A DNA stretch of 64,000 nucleotides, taken from assembly GCA_002355495.1 (NCBI GenBank), contig AP017424.1, positions 2,790,001 to 2,854,000 on the forward strand, in the 5' to 3' direction. Positions 8,301-17,218 of the stretch are shown piece after piece. The notes beneath the pieces are model-generated. The model ran no database searches and had not been told where the DNA came from. It was given only the letters and a program-made list of their open reading frames with translations. Each line of letters starts with the position of its first letter. Position 1 is the stretch's first letter. This DNA comes from Streptomyces laurentii. Lineage in GTDB: Bacteria > Actinomycetota > Actinomycetes > Streptomycetales > Streptomycetaceae. The position numbers and the translations under genes are program-made.

Positions 8301-9710
8301 TCAGGCGTCGGCCGCCCGCGCGGCGTCGCGGACGGCTCCGGCGACGGCTCCCGCGACCTTGTCGTTGAAGACCGACGGGATGATGTAGTTCGGGTTGAGC
8401 TCGTCCCGGGTGACGACGTCGGCGAGCGCCGTTGCGGCCGCGAGCATCATCTCGGTGTTCACGGCCTTGGACTGGGCGTCCAGGAGGCCGCGGAAGACAC
8501 CGGGGAAGACCAGCACGTTGTTGATCTGGTTGGGGAAGTCCGAGCGGCCGGTGGCCACCACGGCGGCCGTCTGGCGGGCCGCGGCCGGGTCGACCTCGGG
8601 GTCCGGATTCGCGAGCGCGAACACGATCGAGTCGTCCGCCATACGGGCGATGTCGTCGCCGTCGAGGAGGTTCGGGGCGGAGACGCCGATGAACACGTCG
8701 GCGCCGACGACGGCGTCCTTGAGAGTGCCGGTGACGCCCTCGGGGTTGGTGTTGTCGGCGATCCAGCGCAGCGGCGAGTCCGGGGCGGCGTCGACCAGGT
8801 CGGCGCGGTCCGCGTGCACGACACCGTGGATGTCGGCGACGACGGCCTGCTTGACGCCGGCCGCGATGAGCAGCTTGAGGATGGCCGTACCGGCGGCGCC
8901 GGCACCGGACATGACGACCCGTACGCCGCTGATGTCCTTGCCCACCACGCGCAGCGCGTTGGTCAGCGCGGCGAGCACGACGATGGCGGTGCCGTGCTGG
9001 TCGTCGTGGAAGACCGGGATGTCGAGGGCCTCGCGCAGCCGGGCCTCGATCTCGAAGCAGCGGGGCGCGGAGATGTCCTCCAGGTTGATGCCCGCGAAGC
9101 CGGGGGCGATCGCCTTGACGATCTCGACGATCGCGTCGGTGTCCTGGGTGTCCAGGCACAGCGGCCACGCGTCGATGCCCGCGAAGCGCTTGAAGAGGGC
9201 CGCCTTGCCCTCCATGACCGGCAGCGCGGCCTTCGGGCCGATGTTGCCGAGGCCGAGGACGGCGGAGCCGTCCGTCACGACTGCGACGGAGTTGCGCTTG
9301 ATGGTGAGGCGACGGGCGTCCTCGGGGTTCTGCGCGATGGCCATGCACACGCGGGCGACGCCCGGGGTGTAGATCATCGACAGGTCGTCACGGTTGCGGA
9401 TGGGGTGCTTGGACGCCATCTCGATCTTGCCGCCGAGGTGCATCAGGAACGTACGGTCGGAGACCTTGCCGAGCACGACGCCTTCGATGCCGCGCAGTTG
9501 CTCGACGATCTCCTCGGCGTGCGCGGTCGAGGTCGCGGCGATCGTGACGTCGATACGCAGCTTCTCGTGGCCGGAGGCGGTCACGTCGAGGCCGGTGACG
9601 GAGCCACCGTGGGTCTCCACCGCCGTGGTGAGCTGGGAGACCGCCGTGCCGCTCGCGGGCACCTCCAGGCGGACCGTCATCGAGTACGAGACGCTGGGCG
9701 CCGTTGCCAT
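8301..9710 (-). CDS. NAD-type malic enzyme with N-terminal ACT domain
   Basis: Protein of 469 aa that oxidatively decarboxylates malate to pyruvate. It has an ACT-like domain (about 8-85), the malic N-terminal domain with IYTPGVARVCMAI and GLGNIGPKAALPVMEGKAALFK, metal/substrate residues in FEIEARLREALDIPVFHDDQHGTAIV, and a Rossmann NAD domain starting at VVMSGAGAAGTAI (about residue 265). The short bacterial type with an ACT domain suggests allosteric control by a small ligand. Start ATG at 9710 follows an AGAGGAA site. The S. coelicolor homologue in this position is known as the NAD-preferring malic enzyme (recalled). Confidence 0.93.
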   Translation of the reverse strand: MATAPSVSYSMTVRLEVPASGTAVSQLTTAVETHGGSVTGLDVTASGHEKLRIDVTIAATSTAHAEEIVEQLRGIEGVVLGKVSDRTFLMHLGGKIEMASKHPIRNRDDLSMIYTPGVARVCMAIAQNPEDARRLTIKRNSVAVVTDGSAVLGLGNIGPKAALPVMEGKAALFKRFAGIDAWPLCLDTQDTDAIVEIVKAIAPGFAGINLEDISAPRCFEIEARLREALDIPVFHDDQHGTAIVVLAALTNALRVVGKDISGVRVVMSGAGAAGTAILKLLIAAGVKQAVVADIHGVVHADRADLVDAAPDSPLRWIADNTNPEGVTGTLKDAVVGADVFIGVSAPNLLDGDDIARMADDSIVFALANPDPEVDPAAARQTAAVVATGRSDFPNQINNVLVFPGVFRGLLDAQSKAVNTEMMLAAATALADVVTRDELNPNYIIPSVFNDKVAGAVAGAVRDAARAADA

Positions 9711-9872
9711 GACCGTGTTCCTCTGCTTTCCCTGGTCGTGCTGCCACGCCGACGGACTGGTCGCCCGGCGGCGTCCTCCGATCGTCGCACCTACCTGCCA
9801 GTAGCAGGTAATGCGGTCATTTCGTTTTCGGAAATCTTTTTCCACCATACGAGAGACCGGAGGGAAACAGAA
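9711..9872 (-). promoter_or_regulatory. Promoter region of the malic enzyme gene
   Basis: Relatively AT-rich for this genome. A -10-like TATGGT lies at 9844-9849 on the minus strand, about 135 nt before the start codon, immediately downstream of the strong terminator at 9873-9906. No clear -35 match was found. Confidence 0.4.
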
Positions 9873-10040
9873 GAGGCCCCGGTCGCCTGGAGGTGACAGG
9901 GGCCTCGACTGTGTATCGACGGATCGACGTGTCGATGTATCGAGTTCAAGTGGCACCGACCCGCCATGCTCGCCTCGCGGCAAGTGGTCCCTCTAAGGGA
10001 CGAAGGTTGGGCCCGGGGGCTTGGATCGAGCCGGTGCCAC
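9873..10040 (-). ncRNA. Candidate structured small RNA upstream of the malic enzyme gene
   Basis: Minus-strand reading. The helicase gene is already closed by a terminator at 10158-10200, yet a second classical terminator follows at 9873-9906 (GAGGCCCC/GGGGCCTC stem continuing into GTCGCCT/AGGTGAC, then a T-rich TTCTGTTT tail). Between them a 9-bp perfect long-range stem, GTGGCACCG (10040-10032) with CGGTGCCAC (9958-9950), encloses a second hairpin GTCCCT/AGGGAC (10001-9996 with 9992-9987), and ATCGAC/GTCGAT forms another near 9923-9936. A -10-like TAGCCT (10045-10050) lies just before the outer stem. No open frame with coding character is present. I recall an S. coelicolor sRNA named scr2952 from this intergenic position; equivalence not verified. 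Confidence 0.55.
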
Positions 10041-10157
10041 GACAAGGCTAACAAACCACCCTGGTACGTGATTCCCGAAGCGCGCGTTGACGTCGAACCG
10101 GCCCCGGACGGCCGCAGGAGCGGGTGCGGTACGGGCCGGGAAGCGGCCTTGGCGGGC

Positions 10158-10200
10158 GTACGCGCGCGGGGGCGGGTTCTCCCTCGCCCCGCGCGCGTAC
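10158..10200 (-). terminator. Terminator of the HelD-like gene
   Basis: A 14-bp perfect stem, GTACGCGCGCGGGG (10158-10171) with its complement at 10187-10200, loop 15 nt, 26 bp after the stop codon. Confidence 0.75.
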
Positions 10201-10225
10201 GGGCCGCTCCGGCCGCTCCGGCCAC

Positions 10226-12586
10226 TCAGTCCCGGAGCAGATCCGGCACACCGTCCGCGTCCGGCAGGTCGCGCTCGCCGGCGATCACCGTGAGGGCCTG
10301 CGTGGACCGGGTCAGGGCCACGTACAGGACGCGCAGGCCGGCCGGCGACTCGTCGGCGATCTCGGCGGGCGAGACGACCACGGTGGCGTCGTACTCCAGA
10401 CCCTTGGCCTCCAGGGAGCCGAGCGCCACCACCCGGTCGCCGAGCCCGCCGAGCCAGCCCGCCGCCTGCTTGCGGCGGTCCATGGCGACAACGACGCCGA
10501 CAGTGCCGTCGACCTCGCCGAGCAGCCGCTCGGCCTCCGCCCGTACGGCGGCGGCCATCGCGGCCGTCCCCGGCTCCGCCAGCGCGACGAAGCGGGGCTC
10601 CACGCCCGTGGAGCGCACCGCGCGCGGCGACTCCTTGCCGGGCATCGCGAGCGCCAGCACCTTCGCGGCCAGCTCGGCGATCTCGGCCGGGTTGCGGTAG
10701 TTCACGGTCAGCTCGAAGCGGCGGCGCGGCCGGGTGCCGAGGGCCTCGTCGCGGGCGGCGGCGGCCTCGTCGGGGTCGGACCAGGAGGACTGGGCCGGGT
10801 CGCCGACGACCGTCCAGGTGGCGTGCCGGCCGCGGCGGCCGACCATGCGCCACTGCATGGGCGTGAGGTCCTGCGCCTCGTCGACGATGACGTGGGCGTA
10901 CTCGACACGCTCGGCCGCGAGCCGTTCGGCGCGCTCGCGCTGGGTCTCCTCCCGTACCGGCATCAGCTCCTCCAGGCCCGTGAGCTGGTCCAGCGGGTCG
11001 TACTCGCGCTTCTTGCGCGGCCGGGCCTGGGTGCCGAGCAGCGTGGCCAGCTCGTCGAGCAGCGCCACGTCGTGCACGGACAGGCCGGGGCGGCGCAGCG
11101 AGCGGGCGAGCCGGCGCGTCTCGCCGGGGTTGAGGACGCGGCGGGCCCAGCGGCCGAGCCGCTTCTCGTCGGCCATGGCGTCCAGGACCCGGCGCGGGGT
11201 GAGCTCGGGCCACCAGGCGTCGAGGAAGGAGAGGAAGGAGTCCTCGGTCGACACGTCCTCGTCGAAGGAGGAGCGCAGTTCGGCGGCGAGCTGGGGGTCG
11301 CTGTGCCGGCCGGCGGCGCCGGACTTGGTGTACAGCGCGTCGAGCAGCAGCCGGCGGGCGCGCGGGCGCAGCAGGTTGACGGGCGCGGTGCCCCCGAGCA
11401 CGTTGTGCCGGATGCGCTTGAGCTCGTCGGCGTTCAGCTCCAGGCGGCGGTTGAAGGCGACGACGCGCAGAAGCGTCGGGGTGCCCTGGGGCGCGGCCGT
11501 GCCGCCCTCGTCCTCCTCGTCCCCGAGTTCCGCCTGTACGGCCTTCGGCGCGGGCGTCTCCAGGGCGCCGCGGGCGGCCTTGCGCAGCACGGCGAGCATC
11601 CGCGAGGAGCCCTTGACCCGGGCGACGGCGGGTTCGTCGTACGCGTCGGCCTCGGCCCCGTCGACGAGCGAGCCGAGGGCCCGGATGGCGACCTGGCCCT
11701 CCTCGCCGAGCGAGGGCAGCACGCCTTCGGTGTACGACACGAGCAGCGGGGTCGGCGAGACGATGAGGATGCCGCCGGAGTAGCGGCGCCGGTCCTGGTA
11801 GAGCAGGTAGGCGGCGCGGTGCAGGGCGACGGCGGTCTTGCCGGTGCCGGGGCCGCCCTCGACGTACGTGACGGAGGCGGCGGGGGCGCGGATGACCAGG
11901 TCCTGCTCGGCCTGGATGGACGAGACGATGTCCCGCATGGTGTGGCTGCGGGCCTGGCCGAGCGCGGCCATGAGGGCGCCGTCGCCGATGACGGCCAGCT
12001 CGTGGCCGTCGAGGGTGGCCGTCAGCTCGGGGCGCATCAGGTCGTCCTCGACGCCGAGGACCTTGCGCCCCTTGGAGCGGATCACGCGCCGGCGCACGAC
12101 CCGGCCCGGGTCGACCGGGGTGGACCGGTAGAAGGGGGCGGCGGCGGGGGCGCGCCAGTCGATGACGAGCGGGGCGTAGTCGGCGTCGAGGACGCCGATG
12201 CGGCCGATGTGCAGGGTCTCGCCGATCTCCGCGTACGTGCCGGAGTCGTCGGCGCGGAGGGCGTCCTCGGCGGGTTCGACGGAGGTGTACGCGCCGTCGG
12301 GCCCCTTCTCGCCGTCCTTTCCGTAGAGGAGGTCGATCCGGCCGAAGAGGAAGTCCTCGAACTCGTTGTTGAGCCGGTTGAGATGGATGCCGGCCCGGAA
12401 GACCTGGGCGTCACGCTCGGCGAGTGCGCCTGGTGTGCCGACATGGCCCCGCTGGGCCGCGTCGTTCATCAGGAACTCCGCCTCGTGGATCTTCTCTTCC
12501 AGGCGGCGGTAGACCTGATCCAGATGTTCCTGTTCGACACCGATCTCACGGTCTCTGACCGTGTCGACGGCTTCCTGCGCGGCCAC
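10226..12586 (-). CDS. HelD-like UvrD-superfamily helicase/RNA polymerase-associated ATPase
   Basis: Protein of 786 aa from GTG at 12586 (AAGGGGG ribosome site). An N-terminal helical arm (IGVEQEHLDQVYRRLEEKIHEAEFL, then HLNRLNNEFEDFLFGRIDLL) precedes a split SF1 motor: Walker A GGPGTGKTAVALHRAAYLLY near residue 245, motif II VIVDEAQDLTPMQW near 570 and VVGDPAQ soon after, with C-terminal motifs including LYVALTRSTQAL. This is the layout of actinobacterial HelD proteins, which remove stalled RNA polymerase from DNA using ATP; HelR-type relatives confer rifamycin tolerance. No rifamycin-associated element was recognised upstream, so which subtype it is stays open. Confidence 0.85.
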   Translation of the reverse strand: MAAQEAVDTVRDREIGVEQEHLDQVYRRLEEKIHEAEFLMNDAAQRGHVGTPGALAERDAQVFRAGIHLNRLNNEFEDFLFGRIDLLYGKDGEKGPDGAYTSVEPAEDALRADDSGTYAEIGETLHIGRIGVLDADYAPLVIDWRAPAAAPFYRSTPVDPGRVVRRRVIRSKGRKVLGVEDDLMRPELTATLDGHELAVIGDGALMAALGQARSHTMRDIVSSIQAEQDLVIRAPAASVTYVEGGPGTGKTAVALHRAAYLLYQDRRRYSGGILIVSPTPLLVSYTEGVLPSLGEEGQVAIRALGSLVDGAEADAYDEPAVARVKGSSRMLAVLRKAARGALETPAPKAVQAELGDEEDEGGTAAPQGTPTLLRVVAFNRRLELNADELKRIRHNVLGGTAPVNLLRPRARRLLLDALYTKSGAAGRHSDPQLAAELRSSFDEDVSTEDSFLSFLDAWWPELTPRRVLDAMADEKRLGRWARRVLNPGETRRLARSLRRPGLSVHDVALLDELATLLGTQARPRKKREYDPLDQLTGLEELMPVREETQRERAERLAAERVEYAHVIVDEAQDLTPMQWRMVGRRGRHATWTVVGDPAQSSWSDPDEAAAARDEALGTRPRRRFELTVNYRNPAEIAELAAKVLALAMPGKESPRAVRSTGVEPRFVALAEPGTAAMAAAVRAEAERLLGEVDGTVGVVVAMDRRKQAAGWLGGLGDRVVALGSLEAKGLEYDATVVVSPAEIADESPAGLRVLYVALTRSTQALTVIAGERDLPDADGVPDLLRD

Positions 12587-13011
12587 CGGGGCCCCCTTCT
12601 GACGTGCACTTGGCAGCCGTCGAGCGTACGCCACCCGGGGCGCCGTGTCAGTCCTGGGCCCGGTCGGCACGCGGGAGGAAGCGCGGGCGCGGGAGGCAGG
12701 GTGACGGGAGCGGGGCGCGATGCCGTCCGTACCCAAGGGGCGAGGGGCCGGGCGTGTACGGCCCTGTGGGCTCGGCACCGGCGCCCCGGAGGAGAACCGA
12801 GCCCCAGAGAAAAGGGCCGGCCCGGGCGTACGGGGGAGTCGCCCGGGCCGGCCGGAACCGGAGCGGCTCGGGGGGTCGCCGGTCCGGTTGTCAGGTGTCC
12901 CCGCAGGTCAAGCCGGGGGCACCCACAGCATGAACGTTGAACGGTTTAATATCTACGAATCGTTTTTCCTACGAATTCAGACCCGGAACGACCGGGGCAC
13001 ACGGGGGTGCG
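12587..13011. other. Divergent intergenic region with a strong hairpin and an AT-rich island
   Basis: No gene. It contains a 14-bp perfect hairpin at 12815-12853 (stem GGCCGGCCCGGGCG, loop 11 nt) that lies upstream of both divergent genes, so it terminates neither of them. From about 12932 to 12980 the sequence turns AT-rich with a direct repeat TACGAAT at 12954 and 12970 (period 16), a likely regulator site for the downstream gene. Confidence 0.5.
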
Positions 13012-13839
13012 ATGAACAAGACGGCCTTGCGTGCCCTGCTCAAGGAGCGCCGCGAGCTGATCGCCCCCGAGGCCCATGGCCTCTCCCGCCCGACCGGCCG
13101 GGGCCGGCGCGCCCGCGGGCTGTCGCAGCAGCAGGTCGACGAGCTGACCAACCGCGCCGTCGACACGTACAACCGCCTGGAGACGGGCCGCTATCCGAAC
13201 CCGCCCGCCGACTACCTGCGGCAGGTCGCCCGGCTCTTCGGGCTGAACGAGCAGGAGTGGGTGTCGCTGTGCCGGTACGCGGGGATCGGCGACCCGCCCG
13301 GGCCGCTGCACCCGTCGTCCGGGCTCGAGGTGCCGGGCGTGTGGCAGGAGGCCGTGGATGGCATCACCCACATGGCGTACGTGACCGATGCCTCCTGGAA
13401 CCTGCTCGCGCACAACCGGCACTTCGCCGAGATGTACCCGGGCGGGGTGCCCCCGGCGAACATGATGCGCTGGATGCTGCTCGACACGTCCGCCCGGGAC
13501 ACGATCCTGGTCGACTGGCGCGAGGGCTGGGCGCCGCTGGTGCTGCCGCAGCTGCACGCCGCGCTGGCCGCGCGCCGCGACGACGCGACGCTGCGGCAGA
13601 TCGAACGGGAGGTGCGGGCCGATCCCGATCTCGGGCCGCTGTGGGAGGCGGGCGGGGCGCACATCCATCCGGACGGCGACGAGCGCCCGATCCATCACGC
13701 GCTGCGGGGTGCCGGGCATGTCTCGATCTGCGCGGCGCAGCCGCTCACCGCGCCGGGCGCACGGCTGCTGATCATGATCTTCCGCCCGGGCCCCCGGAAG
13801 TCCCACGCCCGCGCGCCGATGCTGCGCGCCCGGACGTAG
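13012..13839 (+). CDS. XRE-family regulator with MmyB-like ligand-binding domain
   Basis: Protein of 275 aa. An N-terminal HTH (about 20-85: RRARGLSQQQVDELTNRAVDTYNRLETGRYPNPP) is followed by a MmyB-type PAS-like domain (about 105-265) containing AYVTDASWNLLAHNRHFAEMYPGG. Family members are named for the methylenomycin activator MmyB and often control an adjacent oxidoreductase, which is absent here; the neighbour is a convergent acetyltransferase. The start at 13012 follows an ACGGGGGTGCG ribosome site. Direct repeats TACGAAT in the AT-rich leader may be an autoregulatory operator. Confidence 0.88.
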   Translation: MNKTALRALLKERRELIAPEAHGLSRPTGRGRRARGLSQQQVDELTNRAVDTYNRLETGRYPNPPADYLRQVARLFGLNEQEWVSLCRYAGIGDPPGPLHPSSGLEVPGVWQEAVDGITHMAYVTDASWNLLAHNRHFAEMYPGGVPPANMMRWMLLDTSARDTILVDWREGWAPLVLPQLHAALAARRDDATLRQIEREVRADPDLGPLWEAGGAHIHPDGDERPIHHALRGAGHVSICAAQPLTAPGARLLIMIFRPGPRKSHARAPMLRART

Positions 13840-13868
13840 GACCGGCGGCCCTCCGGCCTCGGACCGGC

Positions 13869-14414
13869 TCAGCCCCGCGGCGGCGGGTCGTCGTGCAGGA
13901 TCCGCTGGAAGAGGTGGTGGTCGCGCCATTCCCCGTCGATGTGAAGGCAGCGGGGCGCGGTGCCGATGCGTTCGAAGCCGCACTTGGTGAGGACTCGCTG
14001 GGAGGCGTGGTTGTCGAGCAGGGTGCCGGCCTCGACCCGGTGCATGCCCAGGTCCTCACGGGCGGCCCGGCAGACCTCCTCGGTCAGCGCGGTGGCCAGG
14101 CCCCGGCCGCCGTACGCGGGGTCGACCCAGTAGCCGAGCGAGCCGCTCCGGAAGGGCCCGAGGACGATCCCGGAGAGCGTCGCCACGCCGGCGATCCGCC
14201 CGCCGGTCTCCCGGTCCTCCGTCTCGTCCACCGCGAACCAGCGCCGGCCGCCGTCGGCGAGGCGTTCCGCCTGCCCGGCGGGGGTGTAGTACGCCTCGGT
14301 CCGATACGGCTCCCAGGGCCGCATGTAGGTCCGGTTGCGCAGCACGGCGGCGGCGAGCGCGGCGGCGTCGGCGGGGCTGTCGGGAACGGCGGGCCTGATC
14401 TTTATGGGGTTCAT
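13869..14414 (-). CDS. GNAT-family N-acetyltransferase, RimJ/RimL-like
   Basis: Protein of 181 aa covering a whole GNAT fold: an RPAVPDSPADAAALAAAV N terminus, LGYWVDPAYGGRGLATALTEEVC as the acetyl-CoA pyrophosphate loop (Q/RxxGxG/A variant), and NHASQRVLTKCGFERIGTAPRCLHIDGEWRDHHLFQRIL at the C terminus. The family acetylates protein N termini or small amines; the substrate cannot be told. It is convergent with the MmyB-like gene, 29 bp apart. Confidence 0.85.
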   Translation of the reverse strand: MNPIKIRPAVPDSPADAAALAAAVLRNRTYMRPWEPYRTEAYYTPAGQAERLADGGRRWFAVDETEDRETGGRIAGVATLSGIVLGPFRSGSLGYWVDPAYGGRGLATALTEEVCRAAREDLGMHRVEAGTLLDNHASQRVLTKCGFERIGTAPRCLHIDGEWRDHHLFQRILHDDPPPRG

Positions 14415-14439
14415 CCGCGCACCCTAGACGCACGCGTGA

Positions 14440-14871
14440 GACGCGCGCGTATGCGGGTGCGAGGCGCGCAGCGACGACCAGGCATATGCCGAGGTGATGC
14501 GGAACATCAACGACCTGATCCAGAACCCGGTGTTCTTCACCCCCTTCTTCGGGGCGCTGTTCCTGACCGGGGCGGCCGCCTGGCAGCACGGACGTGCCGG
14601 GCGGGCGCGCGGGTGGACGCCGGCGGCGTTCGTCCTGTACGCGGCGGTCCTCCTGGTCACGTCGGCCGCGAACGTCCCCCTCGACGACGCCCTCGCGGCG
14701 ACCGCGGACCCGGTGCGGGCACGGGCCGCGTTCGAGGTGCCGTGGGTGTTCTGGAACGACGTCCGTACGGTGCCGACGGTGGCCGCGTTCGGCTGCCTGC
14801 TGGGCGCCTTCGCCACCCGCCGGACAGGGCCCGGGGCCTCCGCCCGTCACCTGGACTACGAGAGCCGATGA
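14440..14871 (+). pseudogene. DUF1772/anthrone-oxygenase-like membrane protein, 5' truncated
   Basis: The open frame gives 125 aa from a GTG at 14494, with VFFTPFFGALFLTGAAAWQ, the family marker NVPLDDAL and PWVFWNDVRTVPTVAAFGCLL. Family proteins, as I recall them, have an extra N-terminal segment of about 30-40 residues with the first membrane helix and an 'AY-EVMRRIN' element. Here that element continues in frame upstream of the only start (SDDQAYAEVMRN) until a TGA at 14437, with no start codon and no ribosome site. I infer the gene has lost its 5' end; expression from the internal GTG cannot be excluded. Confidence 0.6.
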
Positions 14872-14877
14872 GCGGCG

Positions 14878-15828
14878 CTACGGCAGCCCCGGCTCCCCCT
14901 CCGGCAGCCAGGCCCCGGCCGGGCGGGTCAGCCAGCCCTCCCGGGCCCCGAGCTCGGCGGCGGCGCGGCGCAGCGGGTCGAGGCCGGGATGGCGCAGCCC
15001 CTTGCGCCACACCAGGCTCACCGGTGACAGCGGTACGGGGTCGACGAGCGGCCGCAGCACGCTGCCGGGCATGGAGGGGAAGTCGACGCCGGCGAGCACG
15101 GGCGTGGGGGCCTTGATCATGATCCGCCGGAACTCCTCCTTGCCGATGACCAGCGGCGCGGGCGGCGCGACCTCGATGCCCCGCCCCGCGAAGAGGCGCG
15201 CGGCCAGGTCGGTCCACTCCGGCGTACGGTCGTTGCCGGCGCCCGCGTAGACCCGGCGGCCGGCGAGCGCGCCGAGCGGGACCTCGTCGAGCCCGGCGAG
15301 CGGGTCGCCCTCGGGCAGCAGGACGGCCATCGGCACGTACCGCACGAACTGCGTCCCCAGGCGGGCCCGCAGATCCGGCGTCAGGCCGCCGTACCGCCCG
15401 AAGGAGGCGTCGAGCCGGCCGGCCAGGATCTCCCGTACGGCGCCGGTCAGTCCGCTCTCGAAGCGGGGCATCAGCTCGACGTCCGGGGCGAGTTCCCGGG
15501 CGCGGGCCAGCACCCGGTCGTGGGCGAGGCCCTCGGTGTTGAGGTCGACGAGGAGCGGGCGGGGCGCGCCGCGGAAGGCGTCGGCGAGTTCGTCGTGGGC
15601 GGCCAGCACCCGGTGCGCGTACGGGAGCAGCCGGGTGCCGTCGGGGGTGAGCTGGACCTGCCGGGTGGACCGGACGAACAGCTCGGTGCCCAGGTCGCGT
15701 TCGAGCCGCCGGATGTCCCGGCTGAGCGCCTGCTGGGCGACGTACAGGCGGGCGGCGGCGCGGGTGAAGTGGAGTTCCGCCGCGACGGCGGTGAAGGCGC
15801 GCAGGAGCCGGGGGTCGAGGTCGTTCAC
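14878..15828 (-). CDS. LysR-family transcriptional regulator
   Basis: Protein of 316 aa if started at GTG 15828 (NDLDPRLLRAFTAVAAELHFTRAAARLYVAQQALSRDIRRLERDLGTELFVRS is the winged HTH, residues 1-60), followed by the LysR substrate-binding domain. An in-frame ATG at 15873 would add a hydrophobic 15-residue leader that is not typical of the family; neither start has a convincing ribosome site. It is divergent from the MFS gene, whose control it most likely exerts; the 92-bp gap should hold the operator. Confidence 0.85.
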   Translation of the reverse strand: MNDLDPRLLRAFTAVAAELHFTRAAARLYVAQQALSRDIRRLERDLGTELFVRSTRQVQLTPDGTRLLPYAHRVLAAHDELADAFRGAPRPLLVDLNTEGLAHDRVLARARELAPDVELMPRFESGLTGAVREILAGRLDASFGRYGGLTPDLRARLGTQFVRYVPMAVLLPEGDPLAGLDEVPLGALAGRRVYAGAGNDRTPEWTDLAARLFAGRGIEVAPPAPLVIGKEEFRRIMIKAPTPVLAGVDFPSMPGSVLRPLVDPVPLSPVSLVWRKGLRHPGLDPLRRAAAELGAREGWLTRPAGAWLPEGEPGLP

Positions 15829-15920
15829 GGAGGCCACCGCGGCAGTCAACAACAGAAGTGCGTGAATCACCACCGGATTGGTGTTGGACCGGCCGGACCG
15901 CGCCGACCGAGCCTTTCCCC

Positions 15921-17174
15921 ATGCCCGACGCGACGATGCCCGATGTGACGCTGACGCCCACCGGCCCGGCCCTCGCCCCCCGCTACCGGGAGCCCGCGGA
16001 CCGCCCCGCCCCCGCCAACCCGTACCTCCGTCTGTTCGCCCTCCCCGGCACCCGTGCCTTCGTCCTCGGCAACCTGATCGCCCGGCTGCCGGTAGGCATG
16101 TTCGGCGTCGGCATCGTCCTGCTGATCGCCCGCTCCTACGACTCGTACGCCCTGGCCGGCTCGGTCAGCGCCGCCGGCCTGGTCGCGAGCGGGCTCACGG
16201 CGCCGTGGATCGCCCGGCTCGTCGACCGGTACGGGCAGGCCCGGGTGGCGCCGCCCGCCGTCCTCTGGGCGGTTCTCGGGCAGCTCACCCTGGTGGCGTG
16301 CGTCCACGAACGGGCGCCCGCCTGGGCCCTCGTCGCCACCACCCTGCTCACGTCCACGGCCCCCAACCTGGGTGGCATGTCCCGGGCCCGCTGGGCACAC
16401 CTGCTGAAGGACGACCCGGACTCCCTGCACACCGCCAACGCCTTCGAGCAGGCCGCCGACGAGCTGTGCTTCATGCTCGGCCCGGTGCTCGCCGCGCTCC
16501 TGTGCTCGGCGCTGTTCCCGGCGGCCGGCGCCCTGACCGGCTCGGCGCTGCTGCTCACCGGCACGCTGCTGTTCGCCGCGCAGCGCGCCACGGAACCGCC
16601 CGTCGCACCGCGCACGGCCACCGCCGGCCCGTCGCCGCTGCGCGCGCCCGGGATGCCGGCGCTGCTCGCGATGTTCCTGGCCACGGGCGCGGTCTTCGGT
16701 TCGATGGAGGTCTCCACGCTCGCGTACGTCGACGGTCCGGGCGCCGGTCCTGTCCTGGCCCTCCAGGCGGCGGGCTCCTGCGTGGCCGGACTGGTCTACG
16801 GCCGCGTCCGGCGCGCCGTCCCGCTCGCGGCCTGCCTCGCCGCGATGACCGCCCTGATGACCCTGCCCCTGCCGGCCGCCGCCCTCACCGGCTCGCTGCC
16901 CGCCCTCGCGGGCGCGCTGCTTCTGGCGGGCATGGCGACCGCGCCGACGATGGTCACGGGCATGGGCACGGTGCAGCGGCTGACCCCGGAGGGCCGCCTC
17001 AACGAGGGCATGACCCTCGCCGTGACCGCCCTCCTCGGCGGCATCGCGATCGGCTCGGCCACGGGCGGCTGGCTCGTCGACCACGCCCCCTCCCCCACGT
17101 ACGGCTTCCTCCTCCCGCCGGTGGCGGCGGCCCTCGCCCTGACGGCCCGCGTCACGGCCCGGTCCCGCGCCTGA
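15921..17174 (+). CDS. MFS transporter
   Basis: Protein of 417 aa with about 12 predicted membrane helices, a short soluble N terminus and the loop between helices 2 and 3 reading APWIARLVDRYGQARV (MFS motif A-like, D-R-Y-G). It begins with MPDATMPDVTLTPTG; the second ATG is five codons later. Probable small-molecule efflux carrier, because the divergent LysR regulator is a common arrangement for inducible exporters; the substrate is unknown. Confidence 0.85.
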   Translation: MPDATMPDVTLTPTGPALAPRYREPADRPAPANPYLRLFALPGTRAFVLGNLIARLPVGMFGVGIVLLIARSYDSYALAGSVSAAGLVASGLTAPWIARLVDRYGQARVAPPAVLWAVLGQLTLVACVHERAPAWALVATTLLTSTAPNLGGMSRARWAHLLKDDPDSLHTANAFEQAADELCFMLGPVLAALLCSALFPAAGALTGSALLLTGTLLFAAQRATEPPVAPRTATAGPSPLRAPGMPALLAMFLATGAVFGSMEVSTLAYVDGPGAGPVLALQAAGSCVAGLVYGRVRRAVPLAACLAAMTALMTLPLPAAALTGSLPALAGALLLAGMATAPTMVTGMGTVQRLTPEGRLNEGMTLAVTALLGGIAIGSATGGWLVDHAPSPTYGFLLPPVAAALALTARVTARSRA

Positions 17175-17218
17175 GCGGGGAACGGGAGCCCGAGTGCGAG
17201 CGCGATAGAAAGAGAGCC

